64,000 nucleotides of DNA from Heritiera littoralis (GCA_031772115.1 JAPDPK010000075.1:2668501-2732500); one strand, 5' to 3'. Shown: positions 1 through 13,089, numbered from the stretch's first letter. Numbers and translations are program-made. Notes: generated by a model from the sequence alone, not told the origin.

Positions 1-355
1 AAACATCTATTTCTCTTTTCAAATCAGTAACCGTATCGTACAGTTCAGTAAAACAGTATATTCAGTATTCAGTAAAACAGTATCTCGATACGGTTTAGTC
101 AGTAACAGTAAACCATAACTACCAATTCAGTAAATAGTATACGGTAGCTTTCCGTTCAATAAACAGTAAATGGTAGCTTTCCGTTTAGTAAAACAGTAAT
201 CAGTGGCTACCACTTCAGTGCACAATACAATTCTGTAAACACAGTATTTTGGTACGATTTTCCATCAGTAAACAGTGACCAGTGCTCAGTACAATAAACA
301 GTACAGTAAATAGGATTCCGTAAATCCTTTCAGTAAACAGTAATCAGTGTGTGAG

Positions 356-660
356 ACTAGGCATCAAATAAATCATGCTCTCATTGTTCCCTCAGGAACA
401 CAAGTCGTCCGCTTTTGGGGTGCACCCATAGGCCATTGCCCCTCACGGCTATCTCTGCTAGATCTATGGCCATAATCTATAGGTGGTCCTCGGGTCCACT
501 TGCCAAGTGACCTCGAGACCTCTGATGACTTGGCAGGTCCATCAGCCTTGTGACACCCTGAGATGCACCCGTTGGTCCATCGACCCGAGCCACCGCCCCA
601 GGTGGGTCACGCAATTACATGAATAATAATGCATGAACTCAGGGCCTAAAGTCTCAAAAC
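356..660 (-). other. Conserved LTR core block (family F)
   Basis: Reverse complement of the block also seen at 46190-46460, 54690-54970 and, in part, 12680-12890. It holds a long imperfect hairpin (GGTC..CGAG / CTCG..GACC, with CACTTG facing CAAGTG) followed by TATGGCCATAGAT. Conservation between otherwise diverged LTRs suggests a functional element; the function is unknown. Confidence 0.6.
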
Positions 661-1861
661 AGTATAAACCGTACCATAGCCTTTATGGATTTTTAAACAC
701 CGTAAATCAACTATCCATAAGGCTCACATGTAAATATAATCACCTTTATGAAATTTATAAAATAAATAACATTTTTCAAATTATTTCATAAAGGTATATA
801 TCATGTTTTCCATACGATGAAGACAGTTTGCAAAATCATCACTGAAAGTATAGAGGGGCAAAACTGTCTTTTCTCCACCGTAAAACACTTATGCACGCTT
901 TTCCGTGCTTTCACTTGAAAACATGGTTTTTTCAATAATTTATGAAAAAATAAAATATTTATTTTTTTTCTAAATTCATAAATCCCGTAACCATGTTTTT
1001 TTTCTAAAAACACGTGTATAGACCTCTAGTCTCGAAATCATAGTTTTTCATCATTTCTTAACCTTTATGGAATTTATATAATTATTTATCTCACAATTAA
1101 AACCATAAAGGTTTTATATTAAATCAAGTGAATATTTAAGAATATTTATAAAAATATTCACTTCAATCTCTTTTTTATTTTTATCTCGTTTAACGTGAAA
1201 TATCACTTATCGGGTGAATTTTTGGTGATTTCCTTTTCACCATACTCGAAAACATGAATATTTTAAAATTAAATATCACTATATTCATGTTTTATGAAAT
1301 TTACTTGATTTCTCGATTTTCGTACCTGAAAATCGTTTCACATGAAATCAAATCATTTATTATGGTTTTCGATGATTTTCGGTAAATTTTAGTAATTTTT
1401 CGATAATTTTTCGGCAGTATAACGGCTGCCGATTTGGCTAGCCTCCTGCACGAAAATATAGTTTATATTTCTCAACCAGTATTTCACCGCAATTTAAAAC
1501 CGATAAATCACCAAAATTTCAAAACCAATCATTATAAATTGCATTTATAATTTAAATGCATAATTTAAAACATATGACCGAATATCCTTACAGACGGCAC
1601 ATGTCTCCCTTACCTGTCCTGGGTCGACGATTGCCTCTCGAAGGTCGTGCCCATGTTCACCTCACCCGATTCCATCGACTCAGTCATTGAGGATGATTTT
1701 CTGGAATTTAAATTCTAAAAATTAGAATTTTTCCATAATTATTTAAATAAATAAATTATTTAAATAATTTAATACTTTTCGGGATTTCTTACCGATTCCC
1801 GTATTTCTCGAAATTTCCCGTAATTTTTGAATTATCTGAAATTCTCCAAATTCCCGGAATT

Positions 1862-2012
1862 CCTTTTCTCTTTCTCTTCTTTCTTTTTCTTCCTTCTTTC
1901 TTTTTCTCTTTTCTTTTCTTTTCTTTTTATTTTTCCTTTTTCTTTTCTTTTTCTTTTTCTTTTTCTTTTTCCTTTTCCTTTTCCTTTTCTTTTTTCTTTT
2001 TCTTCCTTTCCA
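1862..2012. repeat. Pyrimidine tract (TTTTTC)n-like
   Basis: A run of T and C with TTTTC/TTTTTC units, purine-rich in the LTR sense. It lies at the start-proximal leader of LTR F. The Lys/Arg-rich and Phe/Ser-rich frames across it are artefacts of this tract. Confidence 0.85.
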
Positions 2013-2473
2013 GCCAGTTCGGTCACCTCCCTCACCGCCGGTTCTCCTCCGGTGGCCGGTTCTCCGGCGGTTCGACGGCTCCTCTGCTAGCCGACGGCAC
2101 GACAAAGCTACCGGTGGCCTCCGTTTACCCTGGATCGACGGCACGGCGGCAGATCTGGCGGCGTGGGTCTCGGTTTCTTCTTCCTCTTCGCCGGCCTTCC
2201 TCCGCCGTCGTTGGCCTCACCGGTGGCTCTCTTCTCCTTCCCCTTACCTTCGTCGAGGTCGAAGTGGCTGTGACGGTGCCAAGACCGGCCGGCACCGCCG
2301 TTTCCTTTCTCCTTTCTTCTCTTTCGGTTTCATGTTTTTCCCGTTTCTGTTTCCGCCGTTTTCTTTCCTTTTCCGTCGCCGGTCGTCTTCTCTTCCTCTC
2401 CTCAGCTCACCGGCGACGTCGCTCTCCCACGTCTCTCTTTCTTTCTCCGGTGACAGTGGCCGGCAGCCACTTG

Positions 2474-2506
2474 GGGAAAGAATCGGGTCTTTCCGATTTG
2501 TTTCCT
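2474..2506 (-). other. Leader-start hairpin of LTR F
   Basis: GGAAAGAATCGG can pair with CCGATTTGTTTCC across a short TCTTT-type loop, with one or two mismatches. It sits between the AT-rich part and the purine-rich leader, the same place as hairpins in the other LTR families. Confidence 0.5.
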
Positions 2507-3769
2507 TTCCTCTTTTGTTTCCTTTTTTTTTATCCATATATATACATATTATATATATATAATACATATAATATTACTATTATATATATTATATTACTAT
2601 GTAACTATATATTATATATGTATATAAAGATATATATATTATGTATTATCAAAATACATATTTAGTTTATATATATTTGTTTAATTTAAATTGCTTAACA
2701 TTTATATATTTCTTTATATATAAATGTAGAAAATTCCATATATATATATATATATATTTGTATTTACAATATATATATATATATATATATATTTTCTTCC
2801 TCATTTTCTTATTTAATTTGGATTTCCATTTATCCAAATTAAATTTCCTTCTCTTCATTATTTTCCATAATTTCCAATTTATCTATTTTCTTCAATATTT
2901 ATTTTTAATATTTGTAATTTCCAATAAATGAAAAATTTATGGTTATCACAAGAGGTGGCTCCCACAGTTTTGAAGAATCTTTGTAGCACGTAGTTCCTTT
3001 GAGTTCTCTAGAGATGGCTCACACGGTAGGAAGGAATGAGTTTTACTTGGATTAGCCTCTATGGTGCATGATTTCTAGAGATAATGCTCTAAAATCATTC
3101 AATTCCCCGAATCACATAAGCACTTCAGTTATCATACGATTCCATTATGCTAGCTTTCGATAAATACAACTAGGTGCTATTTAAGGTCCATGAGTTGCAC
3201 ATTGTAGGCTGTATACATATTCTACACTAGTTCGTATATACATTTTTAAAGTATAACAACGTATTGGCATGCTTACTAGGTGCAACTTAATTAAATCATA
3301 TACATTTCACATGATACAGGCACCTACATTTTATATCAATTTGTATTCTAATTGAGCATAACAAGTTACAACACACCACGAATAAATCACAATTAATTCG
3401 AAAACTATTCACGACACGTCAAACCCAACTTGTATCTTACCATACTTATTCTTATAGTCTTACTCGTAATATTCCACCAAACTTGATGTGAATTTAGATA
3501 AGTATTTAATAAGAATTCATTCATCTCTTACGAAATGATGCTAGTAAGGCTTATTTAACCCACTTACCTCGGGGTTTAATCGCTTCTTCCCGACCTTTTG
3601 AAATCCGAAATCAAGTCCTTAACTGTTCTGATTCATTACACATAATCCATTAACATTTCGATAAGTTTTTATCATTATACTTAATCATGTACTTAAAGCA
3701 AAGATCTTAAAAACGTTATTGATTTCAATTAACTATTAATTTGAAACTACCTCCTAATCGTTAGTTGTG

Positions 3770-4055
3770 ATATACCCATGGTCTGAGTCCTTATATATAA
3801 ATATATTTATATATGTTTACACACTTATGTGTTTATATCCATGTGTATATTTATTATATATATATATAAATATATATATATATATTATAGATATATATAT
3901 ATATATATATAATTTACTCATGCTCATTTCTTTTCTTTCTCTATATAAATATGCATCATGCATAAGTACATTTGTATTTTTATTTATATATATATATATA
4001 TCTATGTATATATATCACTTTATTTTTAATGGCATATCATTATATCGATTTATCA

Positions 4056-4098
<43 letters not shown>

Positions 4099-4155
4099 CA
4101 TATATATCAATATCTATCACCATTCTCGCCCTTATATCTATATTTATATTCATCT
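3770..4155. repeat. (TA)n microsatellite cluster
   Basis: Several runs of TA dinucleotides, the longest around 4056-4091, in the middle of LTR E. The Tyr/Ile-rich frame here is an artefact. Confidence 0.9.
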
Positions 4156-6033
4156 AAAACTTTTAAGCAAGAGAGCATTCCAAGTATTCCTTTCATGACC
4201 TATTTTCATGCACATTATAGCTTTCAAAGTCAGCTTAAAAATCAGCTCAAAGACAACATTTACCTTGGTTAAAAACCTTTTAAATTTGGCTTTGAGATCA
4301 GTCCTTACCATGCTCTTTCTCAGTTTGTATCTATTTCCAGTCCAAATGAGTCTTGTTCCACGACTCAATAGCAGCCCTGTATCACCACCACAAGTGGCCA
4401 CAACCTCGCCTTACTCAGCCACTGCATAACCTTTAAAAACAAACCAAAAATCCTATCCTAAACACCACCGATCTAGCCCTTGGCACATGCCATTTTCAGC
4501 CTTCATTAACCATGTTTTCCAGCTTTAAACAATCCCAAGAAGATCGCCAAAACCAATCGGAAATTGATCCTGACCTAGCCTTGATAAAAATCATCCTTTA
4601 ACAGTAGCTAAAAGCTGCCAGAAAAGCCATTGTTGTCCAGCCTTTAGCTTTTTGGTTCGACATTCTGATCAGCATTGACCTTGCCCAATTTTCTGCCGGT
4701 GTTTTCCTCCTTTGCTGTCGTCCCCTGCTGGTCATGGTGGTGAGACAGCAGCTGAACCTTCCCTTCTCGTCTTTCTCTTCTCTTTTTTCCTTTTCCTTTT
4801 GGCTTTTCCTTCCTTTTTCCTTCCCGACGTGGTTCAGTTTTCTCCCTTTTCCTTTTTCCATCTATAACGCCACATAGCCTTGAGTATTGCGACTAAAGCA
4901 GCACTTGTTCAGGCCTTGAAAGGCCCTGCAAAACCAGCACCTTCACCTTCCTTTCCAAGCTACCAAACACCCTCAAACAACCTTCTATTTTCAACCTTTC
5001 GTGGCCCACATCCAATGTCAATAAAGCCACTTTTTCAGCCTTGTTTTGCAGTTCGAATTCGACACTAGAACCTATGTTTCTTAACCTGTTCAACACTTGA
5101 ATCCACTCGGTTCTGCCACTAGAAAGGCCACCGAATGGCCTTTGATCAGTCTTACGTAAGCCTCTTTGTCCAGCCTTTAAGCACCACCTAATTCCAGCTC
5201 CAAATGATTTCTAGAAGTCAGCCGAGAATCTATATTTTAAGCCTTCTTACCATTATTGAAAATCAGCCATTTTTTTTTTGCCCAGTTTCAAGCTGTTTCT
5301 TCAGCCATCTAACCACCACTAATTCAACCCCCTTTTTTTTGTTACAGTCTTGGAATACCTTTAGCAGTATGCCCAAATTCTCAGCCTTTAGTCTGCTCGA
5401 CTCTATTTATTTTTAGGCGTGAAGCACCTCTGCCCCAATAGTTTATAACATCTGCAAATCCACCTCTTTCCAGCCGTCTCTGATTAGCACTAATACCCCG
5501 TCAAATTCTCGATTCCACGCCTCCTCCACTCAGCCAAATTTTAGACCCGTGAAGCGTTTCCTACCAGCCATCAGGGTCACTCCAAGTAGCCACCAATAAT
5601 AGCATCCAAACCAACCAAAAATCACCTCAACATGACCTTATTTTGGCCGATCACTCCACCTCCAAAAACGACCATCTTCAGCGCTGCTACAACATCCAAC
5701 AGCAGCCTCAACGATGCCAAAAATGCAACTGATCAGCTCTCCTTTTCTTCACTATTTTGGTTTCCTTGTTTCTTTCTTCCTCGAGATCTCTGTCTCACCT
5801 ACTCCTTTTTTTTTTTTTTTTGCTTTGAGAGAGGAAGAGAAATGGATGAGCTGAGTCAAGAGAGGGAGGGCAACGTGCGTGAGACATAGACGGTGGAGAG
5901 TCGAGACCGAGGAAGATGAAGAGGAGAATTGAGTGTGCGAGAGTGAAGGGATGCTGAGTTGGTAATGGTGAGTGCTGAGCAGTGGCGTGTGAAAAGGAGA
6001 AATATGGGTAGGTGTAGGTTAGCTTTAGGTATG

Positions 6034-6057
6034 AGTGCTCTGCCTTGGCAGAGCACT
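6034..6057 (-). other. Leader-start hairpin of LTR E
   Basis: AGTGCTCTGCC pairs perfectly with GGCAGAGCACT (11 bp, two-base gap at the apex, which would open to a four-base loop). It marks the change from AT-rich to purine-rich sequence. Confidence 0.7.
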
Positions 6058-6118
6058 AACGTTTTTTTTTTTTAATATAATATTCTCATATAATAATAGA
6101 AATTATTTATATTATTAG

Positions 6119-6149
<31 letters not shown>

Positions 6150-6614
6150 TATATATATATTATTTTCATTTATACACTTCTATATTTATTTATATATATA
6201 TATTTTGTATGTAGATATATTCATAGTTAGTAAATGCATTTAAAAATTCTTTGTTCCTTCGAGTATGTCATATTTATTTATGTATATTTCCAAAATAAAT
6301 ACATATATACTTGTATTTATGTATATATATATATATTTACTTCATTTCATCATTTATTTATTTATTTATTTATTTTTATAATTAATTATATATATTTACA
6401 TACATATGTATATTTGCATGTATGCATGCATGTTGCATGCATTTAATTTACATACGCATGCATGTAGGCATGTTGCATGCGTTTCATTTGATTCATCTGT
6501 GTACGTAACCGTGATCTTCTATTTGCAAAACCACAAAATTATAATACTGCATTATATTCACTTATAGTTACACTTGAGTACAATATCAGTTTAAGAAAAT
6601 TTATGGTTCTCACA

Positions 6615-8380
6615 CCTATTCCCAATCAAAGAGAGTTCTTCTTAAAGAAATGTTCCACTCCCATAAGACACCATTCCAAGCACCATGATCAGTAATTGTA
6701 CCGTTTTTAAGTGCAGCAGGGGCGAAAAGGCGTCTGAATGAGTCCTTGAGGTGATTCCTTGAATCCAACAATCCTTCCAAAATTTGAGTTTCAAGCCATT
6801 ACTTGCACAAAAGAAAAAACTGGATTTTATAATATTAGAATACTCACCACTCTCCCAAGTATTTTGGATATCTCTCCACACCCTAGAAAAATGCCTCCGT
6901 GAACAGGGATTAGGCCACAACTCTTAAGTAGGAAGATGATACTTCTCACAAATGACATTTCTCCATAACATGTTTTCCTCCCTACTAAACCTCCAAAACC
7001 ATTTAAGTAATAAAGCTTAGTTGCAAGCATTGAGATTAATAATTCCAAGACCTCCATTTTCCTTACTAGAATAGATTGTGTTCCAGTCAATTAGTTGAAT
7101 TTTTCTCCTTTGCTCTAAATCCCTCCAGAAGAATTGCCTTTGAATTTTTTCTATTTGCTCACGAACACCAGCTAGAATCTTGAAGAGAGACATGTAAAAA
7201 ATAGGAAGACTTGAGAGAGTAGATTTTATAAGGGTTAACCTTCCTACAGTAGAGAGAAGTTTACTCTTCCAAATGCTAAGTTTTTTCTTTAAGGAGTCAA
7301 TAACAGGTTGCCAAGTGGAAGAAAGTCTTGGATTTGCACCAAGAGGCAAACCATGGTATTTACAAGAGAGAGAATCAACTTTGCAGTGAATCTTTGAAGC
7401 CTAATCAGCAAGCAAAGATTGTTCCACCTTAATCCCAAAAATGGTAGACTTAGAAAATTCACTTTCAACCCAGATGCAAGCTAAAAACATCTTAAGATTC
7501 TTTTCACGTTTCTCAAATAAGATTCCTCCGATTCAATGAACACGATCATGTCATCAGCAAACTGAAGATGCGAAATTTGGAGATTACTTCTTCCCACATT
7601 AATGCCTTTGATCAATCACAGCTGTAGGGCTTTAGAAAGAAGGATACTAAGACATTCAGTCATGATTATGAACAAAAAAGGAGACAAAGGATCACCTTGT
7701 CTAAGGCATCTAAACATTTTGATAGGGCTGGTGGGAGAACCATTTATGAGAATTGAAACTGAAGCTGATGAGATGCAACTTTCAATCCAAGAGACCCATT
7801 TTATGCCAAAGCCCATAAAACTCAAAGTTTGAAGTAAGAAACTCCAACTAACCTTGTCGAAAGCTTTTTCAAAATCAAGCTTAAGAATTAAACCACCTTG
7901 ATTCTACTTCTTCATAACATCAACAACTTTGTTGGCAATTAAACAACTAACCATTATTTGTCTTCCCTCTACAAATGCTAACTGAGTAACATTGATAATC
8001 GAGCTCATCACCTTCTTCATCCTATTAGCCAAAATCTTAGCTAAGACTTCATAAATACTTCTAATGAGGGAAATTGAGCAAAAATCATTCAAGCTTTCAG
8101 TACAGTGCTTGTTAGATATTAAAGCTATGAAGGAACAGTTTAAACCCAAAGGTAATTTACTGCTATTGTAAAATTCTTGAATAAAATCAACAACTTCCTG
8201 TTTAATGAGAGGCCATTTTTTCTTAATGAAATTAAAGTTGAAACCATTTGACCCAAGGGATTTATCACCTTCACAATTCTTGACAACATCAAAGTTTTCA
8301 TGTTCAGTAAAAGGTAGCTCTAACTACTCAGCTTGATAAGTAGAAATTCTTTTAAAGTCTTCAGCATTGAACTTGTAAAA
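6615..8380 (-). pseudogene. LINE (L1-type) ORF2 fragment: reverse transcriptase to start of zf-RVT
   Basis: Minus-strand remains of a plant L1-like ORF2, with stops and shifts. In order: the fingers block with GRQI and ILANR-like residues (8149-7904); KLDFEKAFD, holding the first catalytic Asp (about 7902-7856); LRQGDPLSPFLF (7825-7616); QFADD, the catalytic Asp pair (about 7566-7535); the thumb region PLGANPRLSSTWQPVI..KKLS with GRLTLIKS (7349-7017); and an FWKDCW zf-RVT start (about 6800). The endonuclease domain and the 3' end are missing. Both edges are LTR starts (E at 6614, H at 8381), so the LINE is older than both. The reading is confident by motif; it cannot be functional. Confidence 0.9.
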
Positions 8381-8467
8381 TGTGAAAACCGCAAATTTTC
8401 CATACGTAGTTTGTAAGTAAATGAATGAATTAAATAACCTGAGTATTGATATGTAATAAGTTTGAGA

Positions 8468-8468
<1 letters not shown>

Positions 8469-8524
<56 letters not shown>
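8469..8524. repeat. (TG)n(TA)n microsatellite
   Basis: A TGTGTGTG run passing into about 23 TA repeats, in the AT-rich 5' part of LTR H. Confidence 0.95.
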
Positions 8525-8528
<4 letters not shown>

Positions 8529-8602
8529 CAAAGAAAATAAATAGATAATTTGTATATTAATTAAACAAATAAATGGCTATATAAATGCACTTACAAATCT
8601 AA

Positions 8603-8637
<35 letters not shown>

Positions 8638-8959
8638 TGGCTAGTTAATTAAAAGAACAATATATATATATTTAATTTAATAAGGGACATAATTATACTA
8701 AAATAAATCTAATATACATGTGAAGATATATATATATATATATCTACGTAATAAATAAATAAATGAATAAAATAAATAAATAAATAATTATGAAATGCTA
8801 GTTAAACAAAGAGCATGTGATAAATAAACTAAAATAATTTAAAGTACATCTAATAAATATTAATATAGGGCTAAAAACAAATAAATAAATATAATATACT
8901 ATATGTGTTAGTGGCTTCTTGAAGAAGCTTGAGGCTAGCCATTATTATCACCGTCCATC

Positions 8960-8967
8960 ATCATCAT
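8960..8967. repeat. hAT target site duplication, left
   Basis: ATCATCAT, repeated exactly at 10182-10189. Eight bases is the hAT length. The site is a short ATC repeat, so register is slightly ambiguous. Confidence 0.85.
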
Positions 8968-10181
8968 TACGGGTGTAAATGATACACTATTGCTCGCAAG
9001 CTACTTAAGCTTGACTAAAAAAAAAAACTCGAACTTGTCTCGATTTTTGTCGAGCCGAGCTCGAGCTTGAGCTACTAGATTTATCGAGCGAGCCGAGTTC
9101 GAGTATTAAGATAGTCTGCTCTAGTAGCTCGCGAACCTTATTGAGCTTTTGTTATTTTAATATATATTTTATAATTTTACAGTATAATTACTTATTTACC
9201 CTACCCATTTATATCTGCCATTCATTTTCAGAAACCCTAAACGTCTAAATTATTTTCACATTTCAATTTTAGTCCCAAAACTAAAACCACTTAGGCCACT
9301 CGCACCAGTTACCCAAAGTCCTCGACACACCACACCTACTAGCGACTAGCACCTGCAGGCAATCTCTCATGATCTACAACCGCTCCACCTTAACTTCGGC
9401 GACCTTACACTAACGACCACCCTCTATTCACGTTCCAGTAGCAGTCCACATCAGATCTGGCACACATAGTCTCCTTCGGCACCAGATCTGATGCATATGG
9501 CCTCCTTCGGCAACAAATCCGATGCACCCAGCCCCTCTCGTCACCAAATCCAGCACACCCACCCCTTCTCTCGCACCAAATCTCGCACGGTATATATCAT
9601 TTCTATGTTGCAGTGTATAAAGCTATGGAATCGCCTATTTTGAAGTGAAAAGTGCTGTTAAGTTGTCTTGTTTGATCTTGTAATAGTTATTGCAACATCA
9701 CCCTATAAGCTTTCTAAAATTTTGCTGTGTTCATATGGTTTTGAACTATAGTTTTTGGATTCATTATTTTGAAGGAACAACACTTCGGCTAAGTTGGGCA
9801 AAATGGTGGAATTGATGAATATTGAAGATCTCAAGCTAATGCTTTCAAATGAATAAAAGATTATAATTTATCAGATTTATTGTGATTGTAATTTTTTTTT
9901 AAAGATTTTTGTTATTATTGATGCTGTATTATTATTATTATTAAAACATAATATACATATAAATATATATATGAATTGGAGAGGTCGAGCATTTAATCGA
10001 GCTCAATAAATGAGCTTAATCGAGCAAGCTTGAGTAGCTCGATTTTAATCTCGAGTCGAGTTCGAGCTTAAAAATTAAGACTAGACCGAGCTCGGGCTGA
10101 GTACCGAGTACGAGTTTTTGAGTTGAGCTCGAGCTCGAGCATCTCACTGTATAAGCTTTGCTCGGCTCGATTACACCCCTA
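8968..10181. mobile_element. Non-autonomous hAT element, 1.2 kb
   Basis: Ends are TACGGGTGTAAA and TTACACCCCTA, giving terminal inverted repeats close to TAGGGGTGTAA, with 8-bp flanking duplications. Both subterminal regions (about 9020-9150 and 9990-10170) are dense in GAGCTCGAGC/GAGCCGAGC words in both orientations, typical of plant hAT elements with this terminus. The interior (about 9150-9990) has no transposase motif and no long frame. Transposition would need a transposase supplied elsewhere. Confidence 0.88.
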
Positions 10182-10189
10182 ATCATCAT
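10182..10189. repeat. hAT target site duplication, right
   Basis: ATCATCAT, identical to 8960-8967. LTR H sequence resumes after it. Confidence 0.85.
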
Positions 10190-10576
10190 CCCAACCTCCA
10201 CCATTTCATCCTTTCTTTTCACTTTTTGCTAGAACTAAGACATCACCATCAACATCCTCACGATCTTGTCCCCTATTGTGCTAGTTGCTAAGACTCAAAG
10301 GAGGAAAAGCTCAAGACAAGGGAATGTTTAGGTTTGGGAGACAAAAACAAAGGAGATAAGTTGTAAGACCCGAATTTTATTATACTATATACTATATTTG
10401 TACATGATTGATGGTGGAAATTAATTCTTTTAGTGAAATTAAAGAATCATTGAATGTGAATTTCCACTTTGCATTTTAAGTCATGATGTATAGTATGGTT
10501 GATAAAAGAAAAAAAAACAAATATCAATTGTAACAAGGAATATATGGGATTTAATCTTGATAAAAGGTCAAGATAG

Positions 10577-10586
10577 TATATATAAG
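10577..10586 (+). promoter_or_regulatory. Candidate TATA box of LTR I
   Basis: TATATATAAG in the context CAAGATAG-TATA, matching TATAAAAG at the equivalent place in LTR B (44377-44384). A CAATGT/ACATTG hairpin follows at 10623-10639. Confidence 0.55.
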
Positions 10587-11484
10587 GTATGAAAGCATTA
10601 AATGAGATGAGACAAAATTAATCAATGTGGCTAACATTGGCATGAAGAAGAAGAAGAAAAAGAATGACAAGAGAATTAAGGGCTAGAAGACAAAACAAAG
10701 AAAAGGATGGGGAGTTAGCCAATCAACGTTGGCTGGAGGAGACATGGGCGAAGAGAAGAGCAGAAAAAGAAATAGAAAAGTCCAGGAAAGGGGCGCAGTG
10801 GACTTCTCGCCGGTTGTTTTATTTGACAAAGGAGACTAAGCATTTAATAGCAAGAGGAGCAAGCCAATAAGAGTGACTGGCAGTAGCGTGGACTAGGAGA
10901 AGAAGAGGAAAAAGAAAGAAAATTGTCAACACATGCAGGGAATTTTCTTCTTACCGCTGTCCACTAGCTGCAGTTTTTCCACAAAATTTAATGCATGTAA
11001 TGATGAAAGAAACATGTTAAGAAAACAGTTGGTAGTTTCTAACAGGATCAAACGGCTATATAAAGGAATACTTGAGGGAAGATGATGTCGCCAACTTCAT
11101 CCTCTCAAATAACCTCCTCGCTCAATTCTGAAGTTTTGCATATCCATCTTTCATTCCTCCGTTTTCATCATAAATGAGCCAAGCAAATTCATCTGTTAGC
11201 TAGCCAAACCTTTCTGCAGTGTTAAAAAGCCAAGGAACAAGGGAAACAAAGCTAAGGGAGGCAGGAAAATATTCTGTTTTTGGAAGAGCAATTGGGTTAA
11301 GGTAAGCTCCATAATTTCTATGGTTCCCTTGATATTCAATACTGGATTTCTATGTTTTAGAACGTAATAAACATAGATACAGCCTTGTGTTAGCTAAACC
11401 TTACTAGAATATATAAGAACTAGAATAAGGTGTAGTCTGAATCAGAATAAACAATGAAAATACTGGAAAAAAATGATAAGGGGC

Positions 11485-12585
11485 GAGCTAAAATCTGGAA
11501 TGAGGAAGTGGGCGAGATTGCCACATGCAAGTTTAATACATAGGTGAGCCGCCAATGAACAAAACAGTAGTGTCGGGCGAACTCACATGCAGGGCATGGC
11601 GAGTTGAATGGTCGGGCGAGCTCACACGATGGGCGAACTCAAACCAATAAGCTATAGGAATGGCGAGAATGATTGGGCGAGCTCCCAAGAGTAGATCAAT
11701 TATTATGGGCGAGCTCTATGGGCGAATGGCGAACTTAGTCTCGCCAAAGTGTCCCAAATATTAGGAAAATATAAATATTTTAGAAAATATTCGAAAAAGG
11801 AATATTAATAGTTTTAATGTAATTGTGCAGACGGGAATTGAGAAAGACGAGCGAGAAGCAAGGCCTCTTCAGATGAGGTAAGGGAGTTGTGTGTTAAAAG
11901 AATGCATGTTCTGTGGAGTTAAATTTATGAAAGTACTGAGAATTTGTTTTGGTTTATGACATGCATACTATTTTGATAAATTTTCGTGTTATTGGGATAA
12001 CTGGTAAGGGCGGGCGAATTGACCCTTCGTTATGTTTTGGGCGAATAGCCCTCTTATGAAATTTTAGCGGGCGAGTGATCTTGTTTTATGTAAAATTTGG
12101 GCAAGTTATTTTATTTTCTTTGGGGCGAACAATCCTATTTTAAATAGAAAATCCGAGCGAGCCATTGTTGGCGGACCTTTTTCAATGTTTTCTGGGGCGG
12201 GCGACTATATTTACAAAAATAATAAATGAACGATCCATTGAGGGTGAGCCAATTTCACTTGTTTTAATCACTCAGGATTGGCGGGCGAATACTAATACCC
12301 CTACCCTGGAATTCACCATGGGCGAGCCGTGTTGGGCGAGCTGACCATGGCGAAGAGGGTTAAAGTACATTTTCTTAAAACGAAAAATGAGACAGAATAA
12401 TATTTTGAAAATAGAAAATATGAAACCTTTTGGGCGAGTTGACCATTGGGCGAGTTGACCATGTGCGAGTCCGTGAGGGCGAGCCGGTTTTCCTTGTTTT
12501 CAATTGGCGGGCGAACATAAGTTCACCCTACTGGACTGTCGACCATGGGCGAGCCAGACGGGGCGAGCTGACCATGGGTGACCAA
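11485..12585 (+). repeat. GGGCGAGCT minisatellite-like cluster
   Basis: Dozens of scattered GGGCGARC words, often GGGCGAGCTNACC, in an otherwise AT-rich LTR. Spacing is irregular, so it is a dispersed short-motif cluster and not a strict tandem repeat. LTR B has a weaker version (45840-46045, 54360-54545). Confidence 0.8.
11831..11877 (+). other. Candidate leader exon 2 of LTR I
   Basis: Acceptor-like AATTGTGCAG ends at 11830 and donor-like GAG|GTAAGGG begins at 11878. It corresponds to 45682-45736 in LTR B and 30850-30944 in LTR A. Prediction only. Confidence 0.4.
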
Positions 12586-13089
12586 AATTCAGTTTATATT
12601 CTCTATGCAAATGAGAAATGATTAACTATTTGAATTAAATGGGTTTCTTTAAAGGTATTTTTAGCTATGATTTTGAGATTTTAGGCCCCTAGTTTCATGC
12701 CTTGTTACGAGTTATAAGGCTAATGGACCCACCAAGTCATCAGCGGTCTCGAGGTCACTTGGCAAGTGGACCTGAGGACCACCTATAGATTGTGGCCATA
12801 GATCTACTGCATCCTTATTGGGATGATTATGCCGTTCTCGCAAGGGGGAGGGGGAACGATGATAGCATGACATATTTTAGGGTGATGCCTAATCTCAACT
12901 TATTAACTTGTTTTACAGAGAGGATTGGTTAAATCCTATTCATTGATTATGCCAATGAGATTGTAAATGTTTTCTATATCCACTGGGTTTACTACTATGA
13001 AAATAAAAGTTTTGGGAAATAAAGTCAGATTTGTGTACATCTTCCTTACTGAGCATGTTATCGCTCACCCCTTATTTTCCACTCCATAG

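Larger units (their letters stand above)
1..2951 (-). mobile_element. LTR F, minus strand, 3' end outside window
   Basis: On the minus strand this LTR starts at 2951 with TGTGATAACC and runs leftward off the window edge, so at least 2.95 kb is present. Order from its 5' end: AT-rich part with TA repeats (about 2530-2950), hairpin (2474-2506), GC-rich then purine-rich leader (about 1855-2470; pyrimidines on the plus strand), AT-rich middle, and a conserved core (about 356-660). The core matches the reverse complement of the core of LTR B (46190-46460), which makes this a Ty3/gypsy LTR related to the Tekay-like element B. It abuts LTR E at 2952 and probably inserted into it. Short Lys/Arg-rich or Phe/Ser-rich reading frames here are low-complexity leader, not genes. 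It could be a solo LTR or one end of an element. Confidence 0.75.
2952..6614 (-). mobile_element. LTR E, minus strand, truncated at its 3' side
   Basis: The minus-strand LTR starts at 6614 (TGTGAGAACC) immediately next to LINE sequence at 6615, so it probably inserted into the LINE. Order from its 5' end: AT-rich part (6060-6614), an 11-bp perfect hairpin (6034-6057), long purine-rich leader (about 4200-6030), TA microsatellites (about 3770-4155), and an exon-like block ending in GAG|GTAAG near 3565. The rest of the LTR is lost at LTR F (2951/2952). Stretches 2952-3770 and 4200-6060 hold no credible gene. Confidence 0.7.
8381..10361 (+). mobile_element. LTR H fragment, plus strand, interrupted by a hAT element
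   Basis: Starts TGTGAAAACCGCAAATTTTC at the LINE edge; this resembles the start of LTR A (TGTGAAGACCGCAAATTTCG). An AT-rich region with TA repeats follows, then a short hairpin GCTTCT/AGAAGC (8914-8928) and the purine-rich leader. It is split by the hAT element at 8968-10181 and cut off by LTR I at 10362. Nothing coding is seen. Confidence 0.7.

Noticed and set aside
1743..2144. Lys/Arg-rich open frame and the opposing Phe/Ser-rich frame
   Set aside because: Direct result of the (TTTTTC)n tract in the leader of LTR F; equivalent frames occur in the leader of LTR J.
2114..2665. 183-residue frame with hydrophobic C-terminal Tyr/Ile repeats
   Set aside because: It runs from GC-rich LTR leader into TA microsatellite; no domain, and antisense to the LTR.
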